Shown piece by piece: positions 18,092 to 33,201 of a DNA stretch of 64,000 bases. A program made the translations under genes and the position numbers. The notes below the pieces were generated by a model. That model had not been told where the DNA came from and did no database searches. It saw only the letters and a program-made list of their open reading frames with translations. Within the stretch, counting starts at the first letter, position 1. Each line of letters opens with the position of its first letter. The stretch is from Pseudomonas sp. v388 (GTDB lineage Bacteria > Pseudomonadota > Gammaproteobacteria > Pseudomonadales > Pseudomonadaceae), in assembly GCF_003935425.1 (NCBI RefSeq), contig NZ_RHQN01000002.1, positions 558,001 to 622,000 of the forward strand, in the 5' to 3' direction.

Positions 18092-18898
18092 TTGTCCAGC
18101 GCAGCCCCTTCATCTTCAGTCTTGCTGGTCCAGCTGTCCGACAGTCATTTGTTCGCCGAGGCGGACGGCACGCTGCTGGGCATGAACACGCGCGAAAGCC
18201 TTGCCAAGGTGATCGATGTGGTTTTGGCCGAGCAGCCGGCCATCGATTTCATCATCGCCAGCGGCGATATTTCCCAGGACGGCAGCGTGGAATCCTATGA
18301 AGCCTTCCGCACGCTCAGTGGACGAATCGCGGCGCCGGTGCGCTGGTTTCCCGGCAATCATGACGAACTGCCGCAGATGGAGCAGGTTGCGAGACGAGGC
18401 GGTCTGCTTGAGCCGATCATCGATACCGGCCATTGGCGGATCACGCTGCTGGATTCGGCAGTTCCCGGTTCGGTACCCGGCTTCCTGGAGCCGGCGCAGC
18501 TGGAATTGCTGGAAAAGTCCCTCAGCCAGGCGCCGAACCGGCACCATCTGGTCAGCCTGCACCATCATCCGGTCAGCATCGGCTGCGAATGGATGGAGCC
18601 CATCGGCCTGCGCAATGCCGAAGCGCTGTTTGCCGTGCTCGATAAGTATCCACAGGTGCGTGGCGTGCTTTGGGGGCATGTGCATCAGGAGTTCGACCAG
18701 CTGCGCAACGGCGTCAGGCTGCTGGCTTCACCGTCGACTTGCATCCAGTTCGCGCCGGGCAGCATCGATTTCAAGCTCGATACCACCGCGCCGGGCTATC
18801 GCTGGTTGCGGCTGCATGATGACGGATGCCTGGAAACCGGCGTTTCCCGCGTTCAGGGCATGACATTCGAGGCCGACTACGGCGGCGCCGGTTACTGA
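18092..18898 (+). CDS. cpdA: 3',5'-cyclic-AMP phosphodiesterase CpdA
   Basis: A 268-residue metallophosphoesterase that hydrolyses cAMP to AMP and so tunes Vfr/Crp signalling. Metal-binding motifs are in order: D-x-H in LSDSHLF near residue 17, GDIS near 61, GNHDE near 89, HHHP near 158, and GHVH near 197. AGGAG abuts an ATG at 18086 with no spacer, while a TTG two codons later has ideal six-base spacing, so TTG is chosen; the ATG would add two residues. The gene lies immediately after the accessory segment and is unaffected by it. Confidence 0.94.
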   Translation: MSSAAPSSSVLLVQLSDSHLFAEADGTLLGMNTRESLAKVIDVVLAEQPAIDFIIASGDISQDGSVESYEAFRTLSGRIAAPVRWFPGNHDELPQMEQVARRGGLLEPIIDTGHWRITLLDSAVPGSVPGFLEPAQLELLEKSLSQAPNRHHLVSLHHHPVSIGCEWMEPIGLRNAEALFAVLDKYPQVRGVLWGHVHQEFDQLRNGVRLLASPSTCIQFAPGSIDFKLDTTAPGYRWLRLHDDGCLETGVSRVQGMTFEADYGGAGY

Positions 18899-18988
18899 AT
18901 GGCTCACGTCGATTTGTTTCCGTTGAAGTCATGAGCCGTTAGTCCCTGTAAACTACGCGGCTTTGCTCTGGGCTCCAGGAGAACACGC

Positions 18989-19606
18989 GTGACCGGTGAC
19001 GCACCCACACTGCTCTATATTCATGGCCTGAACAGCTCGGCTCGCTCGATGAAAGCCCGGCAGCTGTCCGCCGTGATGACGTCACTGGGCATGGGCGAGC
19101 AATTGCGGGTTCCGGAGTTGCACCACCATCCGCGCCAGGCGATGCAGCAGCTCGACGAGGCAATCCAGGCGCTCGGGCGGCCTTTGCTGGTCGGCAGCTC
19201 GCTCGGCGGCTACTATGCGACACACTTGGCGCAGCGCCACGGCCTCAAGGCAGTGCTGATCAACCCGGCGGTCAACCCGCACCAGCTGTTCGACGGTTTC
19301 CTCGGGACTCAGCAGAACCTCTACACCGGTGAGTGCTGGGAATTGACCCACGATCACATCCACGCCCTGGGCGAACTGGAAGTGCCTGCCCCGCAGGACC
19401 CGGCGCGTTATCAGGTATGGCTGCAGACCGGCGATGAAACCCTTGACTACCGCCGTGCCGAGCGGTTCTACCGCAGTTGTGCCTTGCGTATTCAGGCGGG
19501 TGGCGATCACAGCTACCAGGGCTTCGCCGCGCAGATTCCGGCACTGCTGAGCTTCGCCGGGTTTGCCCCGACTCTGTTGCAGGATGTGGATCTGTCAGCG
19601 CTGTAA
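18989..19606 (+). CDS. YqiA-like esterase (alpha/beta hydrolase)
   Basis: A 205-residue alpha/beta hydrolase. The oxyanion-side HG appears as YIHGLNSS near residue 10. The nucleophile elbow is GSSLGGYY near residues 70-77, the acid is probably the Asp in QTGDETLDY, and the catalytic His lies in GGDHSYQGF near residue 176. It starts with GTG behind ccaggag. Members of the family (E. coli YqiA) hydrolyse short acyl esters; the natural substrate is not known. The conserved position between cpdA and parE matches E. coli and PAO1. Confidence 0.88.
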   Translation: MTGDAPTLLYIHGLNSSARSMKARQLSAVMTSLGMGEQLRVPELHHHPRQAMQQLDEAIQALGRPLLVGSSLGGYYATHLAQRHGLKAVLINPAVNPHQLFDGFLGTQQNLYTGECWELTHDHIHALGELEVPAPQDPARYQVWLQTGDETLDYRRAERFYRSCALRIQAGGDHSYQGFAAQIPALLSFAGFAPTLLQDVDLSAL

Positions 19607-25341
<5,735 letters not shown>

Positions 25342-25524
25342 AATTAACCATATAAAGCCAGTGGACTTCATTTTGCCATGAAGTACGACGCATAATCGCT
25401 GGAGTCACGACGAATATTCACGGATGATATGAGGTCTTGGGGCGCAAGCGTGGCGCAGTGCCTGCATGAGTCTTGTAAGTATCTACACTGTGGCTTCTCT
25501 CGGAGCGGCCACCTGGATGGGACG

Positions 25525-26220
25525 ATGAATTTTCTACGCCTTCCCCTGGTCTTGTTGATGACTGGCGTTCTGGGGCTGGCCGGGTGCGCCGTGCACCAGC
25601 CGACCGCGCTGTATCAGCTCGATAGCGGTGAGCCGGGTCAACCGAAGCAGAGTAATGGTCTGGCAGTCTTGCTGGGCCCTGTGTCGGTGGCCGACTACCT
25701 GCAGCGCGAAACCTTCCTGCAACGTCAGCCTGACGGTACGCTGACGGCTTCGCCCGATGGCCGCTGGGCGGGCAACCTCTCTTCGGATATCGATCAATTG
25801 CTGCTTCGCCAGTTGGCGTGGAAGCTCGACAGCCAACGTGTGGTGATGGCGCCGGCGACGGCCAATTTCACGCCGGATGTCCAGATCGTGCTGTCGATCA
25901 CCCGGCTTGACTCGGGTGCCAAACAGCCTGCCGTGCTCGACGCCCAGTGGCGTTTGCTCGACCGCAAGGGCCAGGTTCGTGACAGCCGCCTGGTGCACCT
26001 TGAACAGGTTCATGCCGGCAGTTCTTCCGATCAGGTCAAGGCTCAAGGCATGCTGCTGCAACGTCTGGCCGAGCAGGTCAGCGCGGCGGTCAAGCCGATT
26101 TCCTGGCAGCGGGTCGAAGAACCGAAGAAAGCGCCGGTGGCTCGCAGCAAAGAGCCGGAAAAGCCAAGGATTCCCATGGCTTCGCCAATACGTACCGATC
26201 TGGAAGTGTTCCGCTTCTAA
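25525..26220 (+). CDS. PqiC-family (ABC transport auxiliary) lipoprotein
   Basis: A 231-residue lipoprotein. The signal peptide MNFLRLPLVLLMTGVLGLAGC ends in a clear lipobox (LAGC) with Ala at +2, suggesting the outer membrane. The mature part starts YQLDSGEPG and includes VLLGPVSVADYLQRE, the pattern of the PqiC/DUF330 family that works with MCE-type lipid transport. The C-terminus after residue 195 is rich in Lys, Pro and Glu and probably unstructured. No MCE or permease gene is nearby, so its partner lies elsewhere. An upstream frame of 32 codons lacks a signal peptide and is not used. Confidence 0.82.
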   Translation: MNFLRLPLVLLMTGVLGLAGCAVHQPTALYQLDSGEPGQPKQSNGLAVLLGPVSVADYLQRETFLQRQPDGTLTASPDGRWAGNLSSDIDQLLLRQLAWKLDSQRVVMAPATANFTPDVQIVLSITRLDSGAKQPAVLDAQWRLLDRKGQVRDSRLVHLEQVHAGSSSDQVKAQGMLLQRLAEQVSAAVKPISWQRVEEPKKAPVARSKEPEKPRIPMASPIRTDLEVFRF

Positions 26221-26233
26221 GATCGCAGAAACC

Positions 26234-26262
26234 AAAAAGCCCGCAGCGATGCGGGCTTTTTT
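26234..26262 (+). terminator. Intrinsic terminator after the PqiC-family gene
   Basis: aagcccgc, a six-base loop agcgat, gcgggctt, followed by a T-run; preceded by an A-run, so it can work in both directions between convergent genes. Confidence 0.9.
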
Positions 26263-26275
26263 GTGGCTGCTCTGA

Positions 26276-26461
26276 GCCTGGAGCCAGCTTGCTGACGAAG
26301 GTTGCGCAGATGTAGCGCGTGGAAATATGCCTTCGCGGACTTGTCCGCTCCTACGGATTTAGCTCGTATCCCGTGGGAGCGGACTTGTCCGCGAAAAGGC
26401 CGCTGCATCCGCAGCAGATGCAGCGGCTGAAAGTCAGCCTTCGCGAGTAAGCTCGCTCCTA
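26276..26461. repeat. Cluster of REP units between convergent genes
   Basis: At least four units lie within 186 bases: gccagcttgctgacgaagg, ccttcgcggacttgtccgctcc, its inverted copy gggagcggacttgtccgcg, and ccttcgcgagtaagctcgctcc. Between the last two is a perfect 10-base inverted repeat (gccgctgcat/atgcagcggc). The final unit runs into the stop codon of the neighbouring leftward gene. Confidence 0.85.
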
Positions 26462-27994
26462 CGCCTTGTGCGCCTCGTGCATGCGCGCCAACTGGCGTTC
26501 GAGCATGGATGGGTAAGGCTCCATCAGGCGTTCTACGCAGCAGGCGCCTTCCGGGCTTGCGATAGGGCGGATACGGGCGCGCTGGCGGATCAGCGCGTCG
26601 TCGTTGATCTTGCGCTCCACCAGCAGCAGGTTACGGCTGTGTTGCGACAAGGCCAGCGCGTCCTGGGCGGTTTCGGTGAGCAGCAAGTCGATCTGGCTAA
26701 GGCCGGATAGCCCTTCACCCAACGTCAGGCCCAATTGCAATTGCAATGTGATGCCGCTGTCGGCCACTTCGATCTGCAACGCGTGGCTCAATGCGCGCAA
26801 CAGCTCGCCGCAGCAGATGGCGTTGGTCAGGTAGTCTTCACCGCTTTCCTGGCTGTGGAACAGCATCAGGGTGCTGCCGTCATTGAGCGTATGCAGCTCG
26901 CTGTCATACAGCGAAGCTGCCTGATCGATGCAGTCGCGATAGCGCTGCAGCAGTTCGGTCAGGCGAGCCTTGGGCAGACGACGCAACTGATCCTGCGCAC
27001 CCAGCTGGACTGCCAGGATTGCGCTGGGTTGCGGTTCACCCGGCACGGCCGGTTCTGCAACAGGACGCACCACGGCTGCAGTGCCGGAGCTGTCGCGCAG
27101 GTCGGCGAACGGATCATCCTCGTCGTCTTCATCTTCCTGGGCAACGAGTTGGCGTCGAACCGGCGGAGCAGGCAGGCGAGGCTTGTGGGCGGCAGCTTCA
27201 CGCGCAGCCAGCACCGGCGCAGGTTTGGCGTCCGGCTGCAGGTAAGCGTCGTCTTCGTCTTCCACGTATTCCGGTTCAGGCTCCGGCTCGGGTTCCGGCA
27301 CTGGTGGTGCGAACGAGGTGCGCAGCTGACGCGCCAGATCGCCGATTTCATCCTGGCGATCCGTGGCTGGCGTGTAGGGGTCGATGTCCCGCAGCCAGAT
27401 GCGCATTTGCATCAAAGGCGTGGAGATATGCCGTCCCAGACGCAAGCTCAAGGCCAGCGCCAGAGCAAGCAGGATGCCGGCAAGGATGCCCATGCTTTGC
27501 AGGCTGATGGTCATCGGTTGCTGGAATTGCGACATGTCCAGACTGATGCGCAGATGACCCGCCATCACATCCTGGAAGGTGATCTTGATTTCATACAGAC
27601 CCTGGGCTTCGCCCAGCAGGCTGTTTTTCGGGCGTTGCCCGGCCTCCGCCAGAATACGGTTGTCGACGCTGTAGATCGCAGCATGAGCCACCAGCGGGTT
27701 CTTGACCAGATTGCCCAGCAGCACGTTGAGGCTGAGGATGTCGTTGGACACCAGCAGCTCTGTCGCCGAGGTAGCGGTCTGGGTGGTCAGTGCCTGCCCG
27801 AGTGCATCGGCCTGTTCGTGCATGGCCTGCTTGAACTGCAGCCCCATGACTCCGGCGTAGATCACCAGCGCCAAGGCGACGAGGATCACGTTATGACTGG
27901 CGATGCGCAACGCGATCGGTACACGGCGATGACGCAGTGCGCGAAAGATGAGCAGGAAGAAATTATCGGATTTAACTGGCGTGGGCCGGTTCAC
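26459..27994 (-). CDS. AhpA/YtjB-like membrane signalling protein with HAMP-type region (PA4961-like)
   Basis: A 511-residue inner-membrane protein. The first helix is near residues 35-52 (VILVALALVIYAGVMGL), then a periplasmic sensor-like domain of about 110 residues (SMP_2 type), and a second helix near 165-185. A HAMP-like stretch (RHISTPLMQMRIWLRDID) follows. A long acidic and proline-rich linker (PEPEPEPEPEYVEDEDD and a second EDEDDEDDP cluster) leads to a C-terminal domain that resembles a degenerate cyclase-like fold. It is divergent from serB, an arrangement kept in E. coli (ytjB-serB). GTG start chosen; upstream codons overlap the intergenic region. Function unknown. Confidence 0.75.
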   Translation of the reverse strand: MNRPTPVKSDNFFLLIFRALRHRRVPIALRIASHNVILVALALVIYAGVMGLQFKQAMHEQADALGQALTTQTATSATELLVSNDILSLNVLLGNLVKNPLVAHAAIYSVDNRILAEAGQRPKNSLLGEAQGLYEIKITFQDVMAGHLRISLDMSQFQQPMTISLQSMGILAGILLALALALSLRLGRHISTPLMQMRIWLRDIDPYTPATDRQDEIGDLARQLRTSFAPPVPEPEPEPEPEYVEDEDDAYLQPDAKPAPVLAAREAAAHKPRLPAPPVRRQLVAQEDEDDEDDPFADLRDSSGTAAVVRPVAEPAVPGEPQPSAILAVQLGAQDQLRRLPKARLTELLQRYRDCIDQAASLYDSELHTLNDGSTLMLFHSQESGEDYLTNAICCGELLRALSHALQIEVADSGITLQLQLGLTLGEGLSGLSQIDLLLTETAQDALALSQHSRNLLLVERKINDDALIRQRARIRPIASPEGACCVERLMEPYPSMLERQLARMHEAHKA

Positions 27995-28124
27995 AGAGCA
28001 CGGCTCTTTCGGTGAAGTTGCCGCGCAGTATAACGACCGACCCATTGGCGGCAAAGCGCTGCCTGTGCCCGGCGGTCACTGAATGTGGTTAGAATGCGGT
28101 TTTTTTCCACTGCGGGGGTGCGCC

Positions 28125-29339
28125 TTGCGCGAAATCGTCCTGATTAACATCACCGGTGCGGACCGTCCCGGTCTCACTGCGGCCATCACCGGCGTCCTCG
28201 CCCAAGGTGGCGTGAACATTCTCGATATTGGTCAGGCGGTGATCCACGACGCCTTGTCGTTCGGCATCCTGGTTGAAATTCCGGCAGAGGCTCAAGGCGC
28301 GTCCGTGCTCAAGGACATCCTGTTCAAGGCCCACGAACTGGATCAGCAGGTGCGCTTCACGCAGGTTTCCGAGCAGGATTATCAGCATTGGGTCGAAGGC
28401 CAGGGCAAGGCGCGGCATATCGTGACCCTGCTGACCCGCAAGGTGACTGCCGAGCAGTTGCAGTGTGTCAGCTCGATCACCGCGCGCTACGGCCTGAATA
28501 TCGATCGCATCGACCGCCTTTCCGGGCGCATGCCCCTCGACACACCGGCCGACAAGGGCAAGGGCTGTATCGAGTTTTCGGTACGCGGCGAACCTGCCGA
28601 TCTGAAGGCCATGCGCGCCGAGTTTCTCAGTGTCGCGCAAGACTTGAACGTCGATATCGCTTTCCAGCAGGACTCGCTGTTCCGGCGCAATCGCCGTCTG
28701 GCCGTGTTCGACATGGACTCGACCCTGATCGAAGCCGAGGTCATCGATGAGTTGGCCAAGGCCGCCGGCGTGGGCGAACAGGTCTCGGAGATCACCGAGC
28801 GGGCCATGCGTGGCGAGCTGGATTTCAGTGCCAGCTTCAAGGAACGTCTCGCGTTGCTCAAAGGCCTGGACGTCAGCGTGCTGGACGAAATCGGTGCCTC
28901 GCTGCGCTTGACCGAGGGCGCGGAAAATCTTTTTGCCGAACTCAAGCGACTGGGCTACAAGACCGCGATCCTGTCAGGCGGCTTCACCTACTTCGCCAAG
29001 CAGCTGCAGGCCAGACTCGGTATCGATTACGTGTTTGCCAACGAGCTTGAAGTCGAGGACGGCAAGGTCACCGGCGTGGCGGTCGAGCCTATCGTCAACG
29101 CTCAGCGCAAGGCGGATCTGTTGCAGGAGCTGGCGCGCAAGGAAGGCTTGAGTCTGGAGCAGACTATCGCGGTCGGCGACGGTGCCAATGACCTGCCGAT
29201 GCTGGCTATCGCCGGTCTGGGCGTGGCGTTCCGCGCCAAGCCGCTGGTGAAGGAATCGGCCAAGCAGGCGATCTCGACGCTGGGCCTGGACGGAGTGTTG
29301 TATCTGCTGGGCTTTCGCGACCGCGAAGGCAGAGGCTGA
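28125..29339 (+). CDS. serB: Phosphoserine phosphatase SerB
   Basis: A 404-residue enzyme for the last step of serine synthesis, phosphoserine to serine. Two ACT-like domains lie at the N-terminus (INITGADRPGLTAAITGVL, residues about 4-22, and a second from 90), which probably bind serine. The HAD phosphatase domain begins at residue 195 with DMDSTLIEAE, with LSGGF near 284 and the metal site GDGANDLPML near 352. The start is TTG; other in-frame starts lie upstream in the promoter region. Confidence 0.96.
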   Translation: MREIVLINITGADRPGLTAAITGVLAQGGVNILDIGQAVIHDALSFGILVEIPAEAQGASVLKDILFKAHELDQQVRFTQVSEQDYQHWVEGQGKARHIVTLLTRKVTAEQLQCVSSITARYGLNIDRIDRLSGRMPLDTPADKGKGCIEFSVRGEPADLKAMRAEFLSVAQDLNVDIAFQQDSLFRRNRRLAVFDMDSTLIEAEVIDELAKAAGVGEQVSEITERAMRGELDFSASFKERLALLKGLDVSVLDEIGASLRLTEGAENLFAELKRLGYKTAILSGGFTYFAKQLQARLGIDYVFANELEVEDGKVTGVAVEPIVNAQRKADLLQELARKEGLSLEQTIAVGDGANDLPMLAIAGLGVAFRAKPLVKESAKQAISTLGLDGVLYLLGFRDREGRG

Positions 29340-29381
29340 TCGGTCGGCAAGCGCTGTCGCGCACCTGACGGTGTGCGGCGG

Positions 29382-31160
29382 CTACAGCGAACCCCATAGC
29401 GAATCAAATTCCTGATCCGGTTTTTGCTCGCCTTCGGCAGGCTTCGGCGCGTCGTACACCGTGTATTCGAACTGGTTGTAGCTGGAGCTGCTGATTTTCC
29501 GGTTGCTCAGCGCCGCCTTGCGCTCCTTGCCGCTCATGTTCAACAGCACCTTGCTGCCTTCCTGGAAAGGCAACCGCGGTGCCAGGACGGTCGGCGGTTT
29601 GTCCATTGCCCGGACTTCCGGCAGCATCAGCGTGCGCAGGTACTGACTGTTCTGTTCTTCTCGAATCAGCTGCATGCCACAGGGTTGCGCAAACGGCGCG
29701 ATCAACTCGACACCCATCTGCGTGCCGCCGCTGCGCACCTGGCGAACCCAGCGCACGATGGCGATGCTCCAGCCTTGCCCAGAATCATCCTGAATACCGA
29801 TCAGTTCACCGGCCTGCAACTGTGGCGGGACTTCCTTGGGCCACGCCAGGCAATATCCGCCCGGACTGTGGTTGACGATATTCAACTCGTAGGTCGGGAA
29901 GTTCTGTTGGGCGTTGCTCTGCGCGTCGTTGTCGGCGTCGCTCTGGTACTGGATTTCTTCATAGGGCAGCAAGGCGGAGGAGGTTCCTCCACGCTGGGTA
30001 TCGAAAGCGTTGGCCCAGGGATCGTCGACATTGTCGTTGGCCATTTTCAGGCTGAAGTCCGCCGCCCGCGCCACTGCCGGCAGTTGCAGCAGTTCACTGA
30101 ACGATTTCTGCCCCGAGACGTGGTAGTGCAGCGCGCTCATGCCGATGCACAGCGTCAGCGTGCCTTGGCCGGCAGTTCGTTGAAAAGTGCGCTCGGCGAC
30201 ATCGCCCCAGGCCGCTGCAAGATGTTGCAGCAAGTCGGTGTTGATGCCCGGCGGAACCACCAGTTTCGACTGCGAACGCTGGTCCGCGGGCAGAGCCAGG
30301 TATTGGGTGATGGCATCCGCTATGGCGCGTGGGTCGATACCCAGCAACCGCGGCAGTTCTTCATCGCTAAACAGCGTCCGGTACAGCGCCGGTTTGTCGA
30401 CCGTCGGGTCCAGTGCAAACAGGCTGTCGCCATGTGCCGGCATCTGTAGCTTGATCAGCGGGCTCCAGGCTTCCAGCGCGTCGGCCAGTTTGCCGATATT
30501 CAGCTGGCGCATCTGATTGCAGCGCGAGCAACCCATGAGCAACGCAATCGCGTAGGTCTGTTCTGCCGTCAGCGTGCGCGTGTGGTGGGCCAGGGGCTCG
30601 TTGATCGCAACGGTGTGCAGCTGAAACTGGCGGGCGATCTGATACAGCTGGTGCAGTTCCAGCCACAGTCCGTCCTGGACCGGGCAGTACAACTGGTTGG
30701 CGCGAACCAAAGGGCCGTTGAGTGCATGCATCGCCCGCTGGATGGCGGTGCTGAGCAACGGGCCGCGCTCCTTGGTGTAGCGCGGTGCGATCCGCTGGAT
30801 GATCTGCTTGTAGCCGGTGGCCAGATGGTTTTGCAGTGCCTGGCACAGGTTGGCGACCTTGCGCGGACGCTCGTCGAGGACGATGGCCTGGTTCAGGAAA
30901 TGACGTTCCAGGTGCTGACAGACGAAATACACCTCGGGCCGCAACAGCTCCAGCATTTGCAGGCGGTTGTCGGAAGGTGTCAGCAGTTGATTGAGTTCGC
31001 TCAGCCCTTGATAGAGCTGCCGGGCCATCTCCCCCAGATTGGCCTTGGGCAAGGTGGAGATCCAGCGTTTGAGGTCGCGGGGTGTGGCTTCACAGAATGT
31101 CAGGCTCGACTGCGTCGGCGTAGGAGCACGCAGCAACAGCGGAAGGCTCAAATTACTCAT
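29382..31160 (-). CDS. PilZ-type cyclic-di-GMP-binding protein (PA4958-like, possibly FimW)
   Basis: A 592-residue cytoplasmic protein. The long N-terminal part is mostly helical and has no familiar motif. From about residue 420 comes a PilZ-like barrel with NHSPGGYCL, matching the (D/N)xSxxG c-di-GMP motif, and a later strand GVELIAPF. The upstream RxxxR motif of classic PilZ domains is not obvious, so binding needs proof. In PAO1 the gene at this place, next to fimX, encodes a c-di-GMP receptor linked to surface attachment; I recall the name FimW but am not certain. Here fimX is absent from the neighbourhood. The ATG chosen opens MSNLSLPLLL. Confidence 0.75.
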   Translation of the reverse strand: MSNLSLPLLLRAPTPTQSSLTFCEATPRDLKRWISTLPKANLGEMARQLYQGLSELNQLLTPSDNRLQMLELLRPEVYFVCQHLERHFLNQAIVLDERPRKVANLCQALQNHLATGYKQIIQRIAPRYTKERGPLLSTAIQRAMHALNGPLVRANQLYCPVQDGLWLELHQLYQIARQFQLHTVAINEPLAHHTRTLTAEQTYAIALLMGCSRCNQMRQLNIGKLADALEAWSPLIKLQMPAHGDSLFALDPTVDKPALYRTLFSDEELPRLLGIDPRAIADAITQYLALPADQRSQSKLVVPPGINTDLLQHLAAAWGDVAERTFQRTAGQGTLTLCIGMSALHYHVSGQKSFSELLQLPAVARAADFSLKMANDNVDDPWANAFDTQRGGTSSALLPYEEIQYQSDADNDAQSNAQQNFPTYELNIVNHSPGGYCLAWPKEVPPQLQAGELIGIQDDSGQGWSIAIVRWVRQVRSGGTQMGVELIAPFAQPCGMQLIREEQNSQYLRTLMLPEVRAMDKPPTVLAPRLPFQEGSKVLLNMSGKERKAALSNRKISSSSYNQFEYTVYDAPKPAEGEQKPDQEFDSLWGSL

Positions 31161-31315
31161 GTGACAGACAGACTCCACTACTTCCAGCACCGGACGGTGG
31201 CTTTCAACTGACGGATCAATAACGTTGTTCCGCGAAGGACGAACAAGCGTACGTCAATGAAACGCCATTTGTCCTGCAGCGCCGATGGAGGACTGTACCA
31301 GCATCGGAGCAACCA

Positions 31316-31347
31316 CGCAGCAGTTGTGGCTTATGGCCACTGCTGCG
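31316..31347. terminator. Long hairpin after psd
   Basis: cgcagcag and ctgctgcg enclose a second pairing of tggc with gcca and a short loop. It lies 34 bases beyond the psd stop on the leftward strand. No T-run follows, so it may protect or weakly end the transcript. Confidence 0.4.
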
Positions 31348-31380
31348 CGGTACGTCGGTCAACGGCACCAGTGCCTGTCA

Positions 31381-32277
31381 TTACAGGGCAATGACTTCTT
31401 CGGTCGGCGGTGCAACGAAACCCGCCGGCGCGGCCAGGGACTGGCCCATCACCACTTTGGATTGCGCTTTCAGGCTCTCGACCCACTTCACTTGTTCCGG
31501 CCCGAACAGCAGCACGACGGTGGAACCCAGCTTGAAGCGGCCCATTTCCGCGCCTTTCTCCAGGTGAATCGGTGCCCGTGCAGCCTCGTCGTAGCGCACG
31601 GTTTTCAACTCGCGCTTGGGCGGCGTGACCAGACCGGCCCAGACCGTTTCGACCGAGGCCACGATCATGGCACCGACCAATACCATCGCCATCGGACCGC
31701 GCTCGGTGTCGAACAGGCACACCACGCGCTCGTTACGGGCGAACAGCTCCGGAACGTTTTCGGCTGTGGTCTGGTTCACCGAGAAAATACGGCCCGGCAC
31801 GTAGACCATCTCGCGCAGGGTGCCGCTGAGCGGCATATGCACGCGGTGGTAATCCTTGGGCGACAGGTAAATGGTTGCGAACTCACCGCCCATGAACGGC
31901 GCCGAGAGTTTCGGGTCGCCGCCCAGCAGTTCCAGGACGCTGAAGCTGTGGCCCTTGGCCTGGAAGATCCGGCCGTGCTCGATGGTGCCCAGCTGGCTGA
32001 TTGCGCCATCGGCCGGCGACAGGATTGCGCCGGGCTCGGTGGACAGAGGGCGAGCGTCAGGCTTGAGGGCGCGGGTGAAGAACGCGTTGAAGTTCTCGTA
32101 GGCGGTCAGGTCTTCGACCTGGGCCTGGGACATGTCCACCTGATAACGACGCACGAACCAGGCGGTGAACGCATTCTTGAACCAGGTCGCCCGGCACTCG
32201 GCAACGCAGCCGGCCAGACGCGACAGCAGGTGATGAGGCAACAGATACTGACTGAGGATGAACAAACGATCTTTCAT
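31381..32277 (-). CDS. psd: Phosphatidylserine decarboxylase proenzyme Psd
   Basis: A 298-residue inner-membrane-associated enzyme that makes phosphatidylethanolamine. The autocleavage motif LGST near residues 250-253 ([10 protein letters not shown]) splits the chain and leaves a pyruvoyl group on the Ser. Other conserved residues lie in [11 protein letters not shown] near residue 88 and the His of [13 protein letters not shown] near 145. It starts with MKDRLF; an in-frame ATG four codons earlier is less likely. It is followed upstream by rhdA in the same direction, as in PAO1. Confidence 0.96.
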   Translation of the reverse strand: MKDRLFILSQYLLPHHLLSRLAGCVAECRATWFKNAFTAWFVRRYQVDMSQAQVEDLTAYENFNAFFTRALKPDARPLSTEPGAILSPADGAISQLGTIEHGRIFQAKGHSFSVLELLGGDPKLSAPFMGGEFATIYLSPKDYHRVHMPLSGTLREMVYVPGRIFSVNQTTAENVPELFARNERVVCLFDTERGPMAMVLVGAMIVASVETVWAGLVTPPKRELKTVRYDEAARAPIHLEKGAEMGRFKLGSTVVLLFGPEQVKWVESLKAQSKVVMGQSLAAPAGFVAPPTEEVIAL

Positions 32278-32340
32278 TGAAATTCCCAAAACATGAGAGG
32301 AGTACCAGGACCGTTCGGGCGCTGGGCGCGAACCGGCCTT

Positions 32341-33156
32341 TTAGTGTTCAACGGGTGTATCCGGGTGATTGCCCCATTCGCCCCATGAACCGGCGTAGGC
32401 CTTCACGCGTGGATAGCCCAGCGCCTTGGCCACCAGATAGGTAAAGCCCGAGCGATGGTGCGTCTGACAGTGGGTGATGATTTCCTTGTCCGGCGTGATA
32501 CCCAGGTGTTCGAGAATCTGCGGTATGTCCCGGCGGATGCGCAGGTAGTGCGCCGTATCCATGCCCGCAGTCCACTCGAAATTGATTGCGCCTGGAACAT
32601 GCCCGCCCTTGGCCGCCAGCACCTTTTCACCGGAATACTCGGTCGGGCCGCGTGCGTCCCAGATGGCGAGGTCTGCTGCGCCGAGTCGACTTTGCAGGTA
32701 CTCGCGCGTGGCGGTTGGTTCGTCGTGCAGCGTCAGTGGCACGGGACCGCCCGCAGCGGCGGGTACTTCGCTGGAAAGCGGGAGTGCATGCCCTTGCCAC
32801 GCCAGCAGGCCACCGTCGAGATAGTGGTAGCGGGTGTGGCCAATGACATCCAGCAGCCAGATGAAACGCCCGGCCCATCCGCCGCCTTCGTCGTCGTACA
32901 CGACATAAACGGCATCCGGATTGTGCCCCAGCTCACCGAACAGCTGCTCAAGACTGGACTGGGTCGGCAGCAGGCCGGGAGCGGGGGGCAGGCCCAGTTG
33001 GGTGCGTTTCGGATCGACGAAGCGCGCGCCGGGAATGTGTCCGGCTTCGTAGCGGGCCTGACTGGTCAGGTCGACGAGAATCAGATCTGGGGCCTCAAGG
33101 CGATCGAGCAGGTCGCCAGGCTCGATGACCAGCGGTAAGCCGTTGAAAGCGGACAT
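32341..33156 (-). CDS. rhdA: Thiosulfate sulfurtransferase RhdA (rhodanese)
   Basis: A 271-residue two-domain rhodanese that moves sulfane sulfur from thiosulfate to cyanide or protein acceptors. The N-terminal domain is inactive-type. The C-terminal domain carries the active loop CQTHHRSG with the catalytic Cys near residue 230; this loop and the total length match the Azotobacter RhdA enzyme. The following AYAGSWGEWGN motif is the conserved end of the family. It is cytoplasmic, with no signal peptide. Confidence 0.93.
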   Translation of the reverse strand: MSAFNGLPLVIEPGDLLDRLEAPDLILVDLTSQARYEAGHIPGARFVDPKRTQLGLPPAPGLLPTQSSLEQLFGELGHNPDAVYVVYDDEGGGWAGRFIWLLDVIGHTRYHYLDGGLLAWQGHALPLSSEVPAAAGGPVPLTLHDEPTATREYLQSRLGAADLAIWDARGPTEYSGEKVLAAKGGHVPGAINFEWTAGMDTAHYLRIRRDIPQILEHLGITPDKEIITHCQTHHRSGFTYLVAKALGYPRVKAYAGSWGEWGNHPDTPVEH

Positions 33157-33201
33157 GTGCAGCCTCCGATTCAGACAAAGATGCGAATTGTACGCGACGC
33201 C

